Shown: positions 8,305 to 16,618 of the stretch, piece by piece | How the letters are laid out: every line of letters starts with the position of its first letter | Numbering within the stretch: position 1 is the first letter of the stretch | Assembly (NCBI RefSeq): GCF_033542235.1 | Contig: NZ_JAWRCU010000003.1 | Coordinates: 62,001-126,000 of the forward strand | Direction of reading: 5' to 3' | Length of the DNA stretch: 64,000 nt | Source: JAWRCU01 sp033542235 | GTDB lineage: Bacteria > Pseudomonadota > Alphaproteobacteria > Rhizobiales > Rhizobiaceae | The notes under the pieces: model-generated | Seen by the model: only the letters and a program-made list of their open reading frames with translations | What the model was told of the DNA's origin: nothing | The model's database searches: none | Program-made: the position numbers and the translations under genes

Positions 8305-10166
8305 TGCGTGCCTCCCTTGCCCTCGGCAACTACCCTCAGCGGTACAGCTGGCTGCAAGACCTTCGGCAGCACCTCGTCTCTTGGCCCGAACGATTGCATA
8401 TTGCCATCTCCGACGACCAGAACGTGACTGACACCTTCAAGTGCCTTTGGGCGATGGGCGATCACGACGGCAATGCCGCCACGACGGCGAACGTTCATAA
8501 TCGCTTCCGTCATCGCTTGCTCGCCCTCGGAATCCAGGTTCGATGTCGGCTCATCGAGAACGACCAGGAACGGATTCCCGTAGAATGCCCGGGCCAGACC
8601 GATGCGCTGGCGTTGGCCGGCCGACAACGCCATCCCGCCCTCGCCTACGCGCGTTTGGTAGCCATCGGGCAGCGAGAGAATGAGATCGTGCACGCCTGCG
8701 GCCTTCGCAGCGTCCAGGATCGCCGCTGCGGTCGCATTGGCATCAAGACGAGCGATATTGAGCGCGATGGTGCCGTCGAACAATTCGATGGTCTGAGGCA
8801 GATAGCCAATGTGCCTGCCGAGCGACTCGGAAGACCAATGTTCGAGCACGGCATTGTCGAGCTTGATTTTGCCCCGCACATGCGGCCAGACTCCGACCAA
8901 CGCCCTCGCAAGAGTGGATTTCCCGGCACCGCTCGGGCCGATCACACCGATTGCATCGCCGCTTTGCACCGAGAACGAGACGTTGGACAGCAGCGGTTTT
9001 TCGGAACCCGGGGCTGCGACGTAGAGGCTCTCGACCTCCAGCGCGCTGGTTGGCTGGGGCAATTCGAGCGGTTCCTCCTCACCGGGCAGCAGCTTGAGCA
9101 ACTGATCCAGACGAGCGCTGGATTGGCGCGCTGAGATGAAGCCCTTCCAGTTGGCAATCGCGATTTCCACGGGGGCGAGCGCCCGAGCTGTAAGAATTGA
9201 GCCCGCGATAATTATACCGGCAGTCGCTTGCTGGTTGATGACCAGATAAGCACCGACTGCAAGAACCAGCGATTGGAGAAGCGAGCGGAAGAATTTCGAG
9301 AATCCACCAAGCCCGCTGGCAATATCGCTCGATCTTTCGCTGGCCGCGAGATATTTCTCGTTGACGTCCTGCCAGCGCAATGCTGCCTGACGCCTCATGC
9401 CCATAGCCTGCAGGACCTCTGCGTTACGCCTTCCCTCCACGGCCAGCGCATTGCGCAAGACAGTGTGCCTTGAAGATGCCTTGGCTGGTCCTCGGGTCCG
9501 TGCCTCCGTGAGAACTGTCAGTCCCACAAGAACGACACCGCCTGCCAAGGCGGTCATGCCGATCCAGAAATGGAAAAGAAAGCAGATGCCCAGATAGATT
9601 GGCATCCACGGCAGATCGAACAGCGCAGTCGGGCCACCACTGGAAAGGAAATTGCGCACTTGATCAAGATCGCGCAGCGGCTGCAGGCCATCACCGTCGC
9701 CGCGCGTCCTCAAAGGCAGCCTGACCAGCGCGTCGTAGACTCGCAGCCCCAGCCTTTCGTCGAGATAGCGGCCGATACGCACGCTGATCCGATTCCTGAC
9801 CAGATCGAGTCCACCCTGTAGCAGGTACAGCATCGTCGTAAGGACCAAGAGTGCGACCAGCGTCGGAATGCTGCGCCCCGGCAAGACGCGATCGTACACC
9901 TGAAGCATGAAGAACGAGCCATTCAGCATCAGAAGATTGCTGAGGCCGCTGAACAGCGCGAGAGCCCAGAAGATCCGGCGACAAGACACTAGAAATGTCG
10001 AGATTTCCGAGCGGTGCTCCTCGTATTTCGCATTCGACCAGCCGTGGCCGGAGAATAGCCGGCGGCCGCGGGTTTGCGCGGCCTGACCGACAACGGCTTT
10101 CGAAGGCTTGATCTCATTGAGATTTGCAGCCGGCGCAATTTCTCGCCGCCGCTTAAACATAGCCAT
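8289..10166 (-). CDS. Type I secretion ABC exporter (PrsD-like)
   Basis: A 625-residue inner-membrane exporter with fused membrane and nucleotide-binding domains. Membrane helices span about residues 65-330. The ATPase domain carries Walker A GPSGAGKST (about 410-418), the signature LSAGQRQ (about 514) and Walker B FLVVLDEP (about 533-540) with a switch His (VIAHRP). A poorly conserved N-terminal tail of about 50 residues precedes the first helix; no C39 peptidase domain is present, which fits transport of RTX proteins. A second ATG at 10160 is an alternative start. In Rhizobium and Sinorhizobium, PrsD/PrsE export polysaccharide-processing glycanases with RTX tails; the adjacent gene encodes such a tail. 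Confidence 0.93.
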   Translation of the reverse strand: MAMFKRRREIAPAANLNEIKPSKAVVGQAAQTRGRRLFSGHGWSNAKYEEHRSEISTFLVSCRRIFWALALFSGLSNLLMLNGSFFMLQVYDRVLPGRSIPTLVALLVLTTMLYLLQGGLDLVRNRISVRIGRYLDERLGLRVYDALVRLPLRTRGDGDGLQPLRDLDQVRNFLSSGGPTALFDLPWMPIYLGICFLFHFWIGMTALAGGVVLVGLTVLTEARTRGPAKASSRHTVLRNALAVEGRRNAEVLQAMGMRRQAALRWQDVNEKYLAASERSSDIASGLGGFSKFFRSLLQSLVLAVGAYLVINQQATAGIIIAGSILTARALAPVEIAIANWKGFISARQSSARLDQLLKLLPGEEEPLELPQPTSALEVESLYVAAPGSEKPLLSNVSFSVQSGDAIGVIGPSGAGKSTLARALVGVWPHVRGKIKLDNAVLEHWSSESLGRHIGYLPQTIELFDGTIALNIARLDANATAAAILDAAKAAGVHDLILSLPDGYQTRVGEGGMALSAGQRQRIGLARAFYGNPFLVVLDEPTSNLDSEGEQAMTEAIMNVRRRGGIAVVIAHRPKALEGVSHVLVVGDGNMQSFGPRDEVLPKVLQPAVPLRVVAEGKGGTQWHVN

Positions 10167-10241
10167 GGCGTTGTCCCCACCAGATTCTTGCGTCGAGAGG
10201 CGCGATCGTGAGATCGCGCCTCATGGCTTCAGAAGCCGGCT

Positions 10242-12227
10242 TTACGCGAAGTGGAAGTCGTGGCTGTCCAGACTGCTCAGCTTGACGTTCTTCAGAGTAA
10301 GCGTGTCTGAACCCGCGGAGATGACGGTGTCCTCGCCAACCTGGCTCGCGTGACTAAGGACACTCGCAAAGCTGTCGAACACGCTCTTGCTGAACTGCAA
10401 TGTATCATGATGCGTTCCGGTTGCGGTGAAGTCCTTGATGACGTCCTTACCGAAGTTCGCAGCAAATACGAATGTGTCATCACCACCCTTTCCCAAGAAC
10501 AGATCGTTGCCCTTGGTGCCGGTAATCGTGTCGTTTTTAGTCGACCCGACTATCGCCGCCCCCGAGCTTTCAGAAACGACCTTCCCCGAGCTGTCGACCT
10601 CCTTGACCGTAAGGGTGTGGACGCCGTTGTTCGACAGGGACTTGGCAAAAGTCCAAGATCCATCAGACCCCGCCTTGACCGAACCCTGATAGATCGAGCC
10701 GTCGTAGAACTTAACGATATGGCCGGGGTCGGACGTGCCGGTGACCTTGACGGCGCCGCCCGCCGTAGCCTGCCAGAGACCCGTGATATCGAAGCCGGAG
10801 TGGCCCGGATCGGTAGGCGCCGGATCGGTAGGCGTCGGATCGGTAGGCGTCGGGTTCGTAGTTGTCCCGTCAGCAATTTTTACCGTCGCCGCCGAGGAAG
10901 CCGCGCTGGTGTTGCCGGCGGCATCAGTCGCAGTGGCCGTAAAACTGTGGCTGCCGACGGACAACGCCTTGGTGGTAAAGCTCCAGGCGCCGCTGGCGTT
11001 GACAGTTGCAGTGCCGATCTTGGTCGTGCCGTCAAAGACCGCCACGGTGCTGTTGGCTTCAGCAGTGCCGGTCAGTGCTTCGACATGCGTTTTCGCCAGG
11101 TCGGCCGCGGAAGTCGATGCCACGACCTTCGGAGCCGAGGGTGCCACGGTATCGACCTTTACCAGTAGCGGCGCCGATGTTTCGGTTGTCGCCGAGGTGC
11201 TCGTGCCTGCATTTGCCGACGGCGCGCTGCCGCCGAGAATTGAGGCGCCGGTAGCCGTGACGTTGCCGCTGTAGGTCTGCGCTGCTTCTGCTGTGCCGGC
11301 AACATAGCCGAAAACGTGCCCGCCGAAGACATTGTTCGTAACGTCAGAGCCGGTCGTTGCGCCCTCGAAATAGACACTATACCCGCCGCCGTTAAGCCGA
11401 TTGTCGCTGATGTCGATGTTGGTCGCGCCCGACATCGTGATGCAGGAATTAGCACCGCTGTCGCCGTTGGGGTTGTCGTGAGGTGCCAGATCGAAGTTGT
11501 TATGAACGATCCGGTTGTTCGAAACGCCACTGCCACCGGGGATTTGCAGTCCATCGGTATGTGGATCTGTTTTCGGATCATAAGGAATGGAGTCGTGCAA
11601 ATAGTTGTCCTTGATCAGAGAATTGCTCGACTCCAACCAGATTCCATTCTCAAATCCCTTGATATCATTGCGCTCTACCGTTATGCGGTCAGCACCAACG
11701 ATAGAAATACCGGTCGCCCCGGGTTTGTTGTAACCAACGATGTCACTATCTTGGATAGTGGTGCCGTCGGCGCCGTTGTTTACTATGATACTCTTCGCCT
11801 CACAATTCTTTACTATTACGTTAGGATTGTTGACGATGATGTCGCCCTGGACCTTGAGCCCATCAATGACCTGTCCGGCATAGCTTGAAGTAAAGCTGCC
11901 ACTGACGTCGGTGAGCACCTTCCCTGCCGGTACACCAGTTGTTGATGCGTCGGGAAATCCGGAAGGCGTGCTGCCAGTGCCGCCACCGCTCACAGTGGTT
12001 GCCGCCGTGAAGCTGTGCGCGCCATCCGACAACTTGGCGGTTGTGAAGTTCCATGCCCCACTAGAGTTCGCAGTCACATTGCCCAGCAAGGTCGTGCCGT
12101 CATACACTTTGACCGCGCTGTTGGCCGCAGCCGTGCCGGTCAGTGTGAGGGTGCTCTTGTTTGTGATGCCGTCGCCGACGGTCGCACTGTCGGGCGAAAA
12201 CGAAGTGATCGACGGGGGATTTGCCAT
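10242..12227 (-). CDS. Secreted RTX protein with beta-helix and Ig-like domains
   Basis: A 661-residue protein, the likely cargo of the adjacent type I system. In order it has an Ig-like repeat (about 1-80; NPPSITSFSPD, VKVYDGTTLLG), a right-handed parallel beta-helix (about 95-340; GFPDASTTGVPAGK, many short Asn-rich turns and a HTDGLQ motif), a second Ig-like repeat (about 380-460; VAVFDGTTKIG), a Pro-Thr-Asp linker encoded by 15-base repeats, a third Ig-like repeat, and two RTX calcium-binding nonapeptides (GTKGNDLFLGKGGDDTF) in the last 110 residues. There is no Sec signal, as expected for type I secretion. The start at 12227 follows GAGAGAGG; an upstream in-frame ATG at 12284 is less likely. 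Its beta-helix resembles the one at 32641-33636. An action on polysaccharide is inferred from the fold and locus. Confidence 0.85.
   Translation of the reverse strand: MANPPSITSFSPDSATVGDGITNKSTLTLTGTAAANSAVKVYDGTTLLGNVTANSSGAWNFTTAKLSDGAHSFTAATTVSGGGTGSTPSGFPDASTTGVPAGKVLTDVSGSFTSSYAGQVIDGLKVQGDIIVNNPNVIVKNCEAKSIIVNNGADGTTIQDSDIVGYNKPGATGISIVGADRITVERNDIKGFENGIWLESSNSLIKDNYLHDSIPYDPKTDPHTDGLQIPGGSGVSNNRIVHNNFDLAPHDNPNGDSGANSCITMSGATNIDISDNRLNGGGYSVYFEGATTGSDVTNNVFGGHVFGYVAGTAEAAQTYSGNVTATGASILGGSAPSANAGTSTSATTETSAPLLVKVDTVAPSAPKVVASTSAADLAKTHVEALTGTAEANSTVAVFDGTTKIGTATVNASGAWSFTTKALSVGSHSFTATATDAAGNTSAASSAATVKIADGTTTNPTPTDPTPTDPAPTDPGHSGFDITGLWQATAGGAVKVTGTSDPGHIVKFYDGSIYQGSVKAGSDGSWTFAKSLSNNGVHTLTVKEVDSSGKVVSESSGAAIVGSTKNDTITGTKGNDLFLGKGGDDTFVFAANFGKDVIKDFTATGTHHDTLQFSKSVFDSFASVLSHASQVGEDTVISAGSDTLTLKNVKLSSLDSHDFHFA
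10806..10850. repeat. Three 15-base tandem repeats coding a Pro-Thr-Asp linker
   Basis: Three consecutive copies of CGGATCGGTAGGCGY lie inside the RTX protein gene. On the coding strand each unit adds five residues of the type Pro-Thr-Asp-Pro-Thr or a close variant. The units are almost identical at base level, differing only at the last position, so the linker could easily lose or gain units by slippage without a frameshift. Confidence 0.9.
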
Positions 12228-13314
12228 GTGGCTACCTCTCTCTTTCATGCTTTGTTTTTTCCCCGCCCTTTTTTTCGTGGGCACGCTCGATGAGGAAACC
12301 AGTGTCTACCTCTAAAGGCGTAGTCCCGTTGCCCGCCCCTCACTAACGAGCGGTTGTTTCAGCCCGCAACTCACAAGAAATAACCAACTATAACAGTTGA
12401 CTATCACAACTTCGCCCAGAAATATGGCTGCCGTAAGGTTAGACTGCCTCGATCAAGCACTAGTCGCGCAGGCTTATCGCAGACGGACCTTTAGACTGAT
12501 TTCTCTGATACTGGGGACAACCTTTCCGCGAAAAGCCCATGCCCTAGGTAAATCTGTTTCGCAAGTCGGCTGTAGAGCTGGCGGCGATTCAGGCGCATGC
12601 TAGCCGACGGGAGGGGACGCTCGCCCGCGAGTTGGATGAGCGGGACGCAGGATCCGGATCGCAGGGCGCAGCGTTTTGCGGACGCAAGCGCAGGTCCAGT
12701 CGGCCTGCGGGTGCACGCCCGGAATAGACCCCAAGGGAGATTGCCGGGCTAGAGCGTCGGGCCGAAAAGTGGATAGCGATTTTCGCCTAAAAACGATGCA
12801 TAAACAAAGGACTCGAGCGGTCTAGCGATGCAGTTGAACGCACGCCGCCCTAACCTTGTGGTTCGCTCCTCGCGTCGGCTGGCTGCACAGTCCACGAACA
12901 CCTCAGGACGTATTCGGCTGCGGATGACCATGGTCAGCCCGCGCGGACGAGGGGTGCTACGGCGATCCAGCCGGAGCCAAACAGGTAACTCAGGCGCACT
13001 AGGGCATTCCGGCCATCGAAGCAGGCTTACGCTAATCCAACGGCCGCGACGGATGGCTGCGCCTGTCCCCATTTACCGGTGCGACCGGTACCCCTCGTGC
13101 GGCAATGCTGGACGGGGGAAGGGTTGATGGCGAAATCGTGATTCTGGGCGGAACTTGGTTAACAAGCCATTCACATCCGAATGAGCGATTTATTTATCCA
13201 CAACCCGGGCGGAGCGTAGGTGCTGGCATAGTGAACCGCCAAGTTGCGATTTTTGCCGACCGGCAGGCAGAGCTGGGCGCAAGTCGAGGTTGCACCTCGA
13301 CCGCGGAACTGACT
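12228..13314. other. Non-coding region upstream of the RTX gene
   Basis: About 1.1 kb between the RTX gene and a transposase-like gene. The part near 12300-12450 is relatively AT-rich and probably holds the RTX promoter. It contains a small palindrome, CAACT-ATAAC-AGTTG, at 12385-12399 that could bind a dimeric regulator. Open frames further right (for example 12828-13127 on + and 12749-13072 on -) have no recognisable motifs and look like chance frames in GC-rich DNA. A short dispersed-repeat-like segment at 12748-12812 is listed separately. Confidence 0.4.
12748..12812. repeat. Rhizobial intergenic repeat-like element
   Basis: The segment containing GCCGAAAAGTGGATAGCGAT and then TTTTCGCCTAAAAACGATGC resembles, from memory, a short palindromic element very common between genes of Rhizobiales (a GCATGATCCCGAAAAGT..GGTTTTCGG type). 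Only this one copy is obvious in the window, and it is degenerate, so the call rests on general resemblance. Confidence 0.4.
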
Positions 13315-13671
13315 TCAGCTGGGGCCATCATGCCAACGCTTGAATTGCTGCAGGGCCTTCCGGATCGCCTTCAACTCAGATTGCTGCCGCCTGAACTTGC
13401 GTTCAAGCTCAGCTATCCGTCGATGAGCATTGGCCTGCATTGCTTCCGCAGCACCGCCCCCCGACCTTTCCTGCTTGGCTGGCGCGGGAGGGCGGCCCGG
13501 CCCGCGAAGCGCTGGCGGCCCACCGGCCAGAAAATTCGCGCGCCATTTGTAGAGGTCCTTGCGCAGAACGTTCAATTCAGCGGAAAGGGCAGTAATACTC
13601 TCGCCGGCGAGCATGCGAATGACCGCCGCAACCTTTTCCTCGCGACTAAATTTGCGCGCCTTTTTAGGCAT
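13315..13671 (-). mobile_element. Transposase-like helix-turn-helix protein (IS remnant)
   Basis: A 118-residue frame that starts KKARKFSREEKVAAVIRML and continues with a helix-turn-helix of the type found in small transposase OrfA proteins (ESITALSAELNVLRKDLYKW). It then has a Gly-Pro-rich stretch (PPALRGPGRPP) and a charged coiled coil at the end (RRIAELERKFRRQQSELKAI). Such short proteins are annotated as transposases in many rhizobia. No DDE catalytic partner and no clear terminal inverted repeats are visible nearby, so this is either a remnant or a stand-alone relative. It marks the poorly coding region that separates rfbA from rfbCBD. Confidence 0.65.
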
Positions 13672-14147
13672 AGTTTCTCCGAGAGAGCCCCAATTTATCT
13701 CCGCGCTGGAGACTGGGTTCCACTTGGCTCCTTGCGCACTTCAGGCGCTATTTCGGTGCAATGAAATCGCGCGTTCCTGTGCTTTTTCGGCAGCCCGATC
13801 CCTCATCTTGAGGCCGGACGATCGACAGCTCAGCTACGCTTTTAGCATTAAGGAGCCGAGGCGGTGGCGCCTCCCTCGCATTCGTGGAGACAGGTCCAGG
13901 AGACGGAGGCGATCTTCCATCGACGGGAAGCGGCCTGCCCATGGCATCGCGCATGCGTGCCAAGGATGGCAAGGCACGTGGTGATATCCCGTGGCGCGAA
14001 GCCTGAGCAGGCTGACCACTGTCCTGAGCGCCGATGGCACCCGCAACGTGCCGACCGCCGTTAGGCCAATAAGCAACACAAGAAGCGTCCGCCTGTAGAA
14101 AGCGTCATGCGCGCATGGCCGACGGGACGGCGCCGCGTGTCAGCCAG
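13672..14147. other. Non-coding stretch beside the transposase-like gene
   Basis: No gene is supported here. Several frames stay open because of the high GC content (for example 13559-13984 on + and 13834-14079 on -), but none shows a domain, a ribosome-binding site or a sensible neighbour relation. I also see no clear inverted repeat that would mark the end of an insertion sequence. Confidence 0.4.
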
Positions 14148-14447
14148 TTAACGGTGCTTCCTTTGCCGCAGCACCACAACCCCAACCAATGCGATCAGAA
14201 CCGGCCACGCAGCGCAAAGGAGAAGCCCGATTGCACGCCAGACGGGACCGCCTTCTTTTGAGGTACGACCCTCCTCATATGTGCGAGCAGCGAACAGGCA
14301 GGCGATCAAGACGTAGAAAGAACCCGCCATCGATATCCAGTCAAAATTGGCTGACTTCAGAAACATTGGAACAACTCTGCCCTTTCTCTCAGGGGGCATA
14401 GATGTATCCAAGTTGAAAGCAGTTCCTTGCAGTGCGCAATACATCAA
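14148..14447 (-). CDS. Small two-helix membrane protein, unknown
   Basis: A frame of 99 residues that I do not recognise. Two hydrophobic segments are clear: ISMAGSFYVLIACLFAA and AIGLLLCAAWPVLIALVGVVVL, with a charged loop between them and a basic tail (RQRKHR). The first 25 or so residues look less protein-like, and an internal Met at about 14366 (MFLKSANFDW) could be the real start. Neither start has a strong ribosome-binding site. It lies alone between the IS-like gene and rfbA. It could be a real small membrane protein or a leftover of a larger gene. Confidence 0.45.
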   Translation of the reverse strand: MMYCALQGTAFNLDTSMPPERKGRVVPMFLKSANFDWISMAGSFYVLIACLFAARTYEEGRTSKEGGPVWRAIGLLLCAAWPVLIALVGVVVLRQRKHR

Positions 14448-14804
14448 AAATGTGTAAGCCGCGATGCTCTTGGACCGAATGACGGGGTTTCCATCCCACA
14501 GCCTCGGCGTCCGCCAGGCGGCTGTTTTGAGCCCACCAGCGCCTCGTCAAGGAACACCGCCTACGCCGAATGCATGTCTCGCCGGCGATACGCGTCGAAG
14601 CTAGGCTCGGCTGCATGATTTGTCGGGGCGCAATCTATTCCGCGGGCGAGCAGCATCCAGCAAGACGCCGATCAGAGCGAGTAAATTCATCTGCGATCTT
14701 TTGCCGTTGTCCAGCAATGAATCGGCAACCGCATCGGCGGATGCGTCCCGGCAACGTGACCGTCAACCGCGGAGTCCCGCCATGCTCGTGAAAGACAGCA
14801 CGCC
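14448..14804. other. Gap upstream of rfbA
   Basis: A stretch of 357 bases between the small membrane-protein gene and rfbA on opposite strands. It should carry the rfbA promoter. I see no recognisable operator, hairpin or additional gene. Confidence 0.4.
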
Positions 14805-15683
14805 ATGAATCGCAAAGGCATCGTGCTTGCAGGGGGGGCGGGCACGCGCCTGCATCCCGCAACCTTGGCAGTCTCCAAGCAGCTTCTACCGGTCTACGAC
14901 AAGCCGATGATCTACTACCCGCTCACGACGCTGATGCTGGGCCGCATGCGCGAAATCCTGATCATCTCGACGCCGGACGACACACCACGTTTCCGCCAGC
15001 TGCTGGGCGACGGCAGCCAATGGGGTATCAAGATCGACTACGCCATACAGCCTCGTCCAGAAGGACTCGCCCAGGCCTTCCTGATAGGCGCTGACTTCGT
15101 CGGACGGGATCCGTGCGCCCTGGTGCTGGGCGACAACATATTCTTCGGCCATACGCTGACCAGTCTGTTGGCGCGCGCCGGCGAGCGGGACACCGGTGCA
15201 ACGGTATTCGCCTACCGCGTCCAGGACCCGCAGCGATATGGCGTGGCCGAGTTTGATCGCGTGGGCAACGTCCTCTCGATCGAAGAGAAGCCCCAGACAC
15301 CGAAGTCCAGCTTTGCGGTCACCGGCCTCTATTATTACGACTCGAAAGTGATCGATTTCGCCCGTTCGGTTACCCCATCCGCGCGAGGCGAACTGGAGAT
15401 TACCGATCTGAACCAGAAGTATCTTGAATTGGGTCAGCTCCAGGTCGAGCTGATGGGGCGCGGATATGCATGGCTCGACATGGGAACCCACGACTCTCTG
15501 CTGGAAGCTGGGCAGTTCATTGCAACGATAGAGAAGCGTCAAGGTCAAAAGATCGCATCGCCCGAGGAGATCGCGTGGCGTAATGGCTGGATCGATACCG
15601 ATCACCTGCTTTCGCTGGCAAAGCCGCTGGCCAAGACCGGCTACGGGACCTACCTCATGCAACTGCCGTCCCAACACGAATAA
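14805..15683 (+). CDS. rfbA: Glucose-1-phosphate thymidylyltransferase
   Basis: A 292-residue nucleotidyltransferase that makes dTDP-glucose, the first step to dTDP-L-rhamnose. The signature LAGGAGTRLHPATLAVSKQL is at residues 7-26 and KPMIYYPL soon after; LVLGDNIFFG near residue 108, VEEKP-like SIEEKPQTPKS and TGLYYYDSKV are also typical of RmlA. The length matches the family (about 290). It is on the opposite strand and about 8 kb away from rfbCBD, with the type I secretion unit and an IS-like gene between. It is convergent with the kinase gene that ends at 15717. Confidence 0.95.
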   Translation: MNRKGIVLAGGAGTRLHPATLAVSKQLLPVYDKPMIYYPLTTLMLGRMREILIISTPDDTPRFRQLLGDGSQWGIKIDYAIQPRPEGLAQAFLIGADFVGRDPCALVLGDNIFFGHTLTSLLARAGERDTGATVFAYRVQDPQRYGVAEFDRVGNVLSIEEKPQTPKSSFAVTGLYYYDSKVIDFARSVTPSARGELEITDLNQKYLELGQLQVELMGRGYAWLDMGTHDSLLEAGQFIATIEKRQGQKIASPEEIAWRNGWIDTDHLLSLAKPLAKTGYGTYLMQLPSQHE

Positions 15684-15716
15684 TGCCAACCGGCCACCGA
15701 TCGTGTCTGCTGCATT

Positions 15717-16607
15717 TCAGTAGTATCCGTGGCTTTCTCCGTGCCAGCATTTGTTCAGCACCATTCCGAGAAGATTCGTCTCGCTTGCAAGTTCCTGCTC
15801 GCACCGGCGAACTTGCGCGATGCTGGTTAGCCCAGCCCCTATCACAAGGAGCGTACAATCGACATTGGGCAGGAAAGCCAGCACGTCGTCGCAGCCGAGG
15901 ACCGGCGGCAGGTCGAGCAGGACGACGTTGGCACCCAGCCGCTCGCGCACCTCAACCATGGCCGCACGAGCAGACTGGCTCTGGAGCAGCTCAGCTGGAA
16001 ATTTGACCCCGTGCCTGCCGGCGCTCACCGCAAGGTTGTCGCCATAGCGCACAAAAGCGCCCTCTATCGGGCTTTGGCCTTCAAGGAAATCGGCAGTCGG
16101 GCGGGCCATTTCCGGGCCGAGAATCGCGCTGATCTGTGGTCGGCGAAAATCCAGGTCCAGGAGCGCAACCCGGCAATTCTCCAGCTTCGCCATGGAGAAG
16201 GCCAGGTTGACGGCAAGGACGGACTTTCCACACCCCGGCTCAGGCGAAGTGACCGCAACCGTCGTCCAATTGTTCAGCTTGAGCGATTTCAAGACTTTGG
16301 TGCGCAAGACGTCAAAACTGGCATATGCAGGTTCCGACTGAGCAAATGCGACTATGCGGCCGCGGCGAGCCTGGGATTGATCTAGCTCGGCGCGCTCCAA
16401 CGCAGCCCAGAGCTGATCAGCCGATGTTGCAGGCGGCGCAGCAGCGCCTTCAATGGAAGGCGTCGGCGCTGGCCGCAGGTTCAGCTGCTTCGTAATGCGA
16501 GCTTCCATCGAGTTGTTGAAATTCACTTCTTTGTAGAACTGATCCCGAACAGATTCGATATCCACTTCGGTCTGTTCGACTGGTTTGGCTTCTATCTGTG
16601 CGCTCAT
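15717..16607 (-). CDS. CpsD/ExoP-type tyrosine-kinase-like ATPase
   Basis: A 296-residue cytoplasmic ATPase resembling the kinase half of ExoP/Wzc. Walker A is SPEPGCGKSV (residues 121-130), Walker A' is LLDLDFRRP (149-157), and a Walker B-like strand reads VVLLDLPPV. The protein ends in SHGYY, with only two tyrosines in the tail, fewer than in typical Tyr-rich BY-kinase tails. The first 90 residues are variable and may contact the membrane partner. It begins 11 bases after the Wzz-type gene, so the two form a split ExoP as in Gram-positive CpsC/CpsD. The role inferred is control of chain length and polymerisation. Confidence 0.88.
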   Translation of the reverse strand: MSAQIEAKPVEQTEVDIESVRDQFYKEVNFNNSMEARITKQLNLRPAPTPSIEGAAAPPATSADQLWAALERAELDQSQARRGRIVAFAQSEPAYASFDVLRTKVLKSLKLNNWTTVAVTSPEPGCGKSVLAVNLAFSMAKLENCRVALLDLDFRRPQISAILGPEMARPTADFLEGQSPIEGAFVRYGDNLAVSAGRHGVKFPAELLQSQSARAAMVEVRERLGANVVLLDLPPVLGCDDVLAFLPNVDCTLLVIGAGLTSIAQVRRCEQELASETNLLGMVLNKCWHGESHGYY

Positions 16608-16618
16608 GTTTCCATTTC

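Noticed and set aside
10350..11168. Plus-strand open frame (272 codons) inside the RTX protein gene
   Set aside because: The minus strand has the Ig-like and RTX motifs; the antisense frame is Arg-rich and shows no domain.
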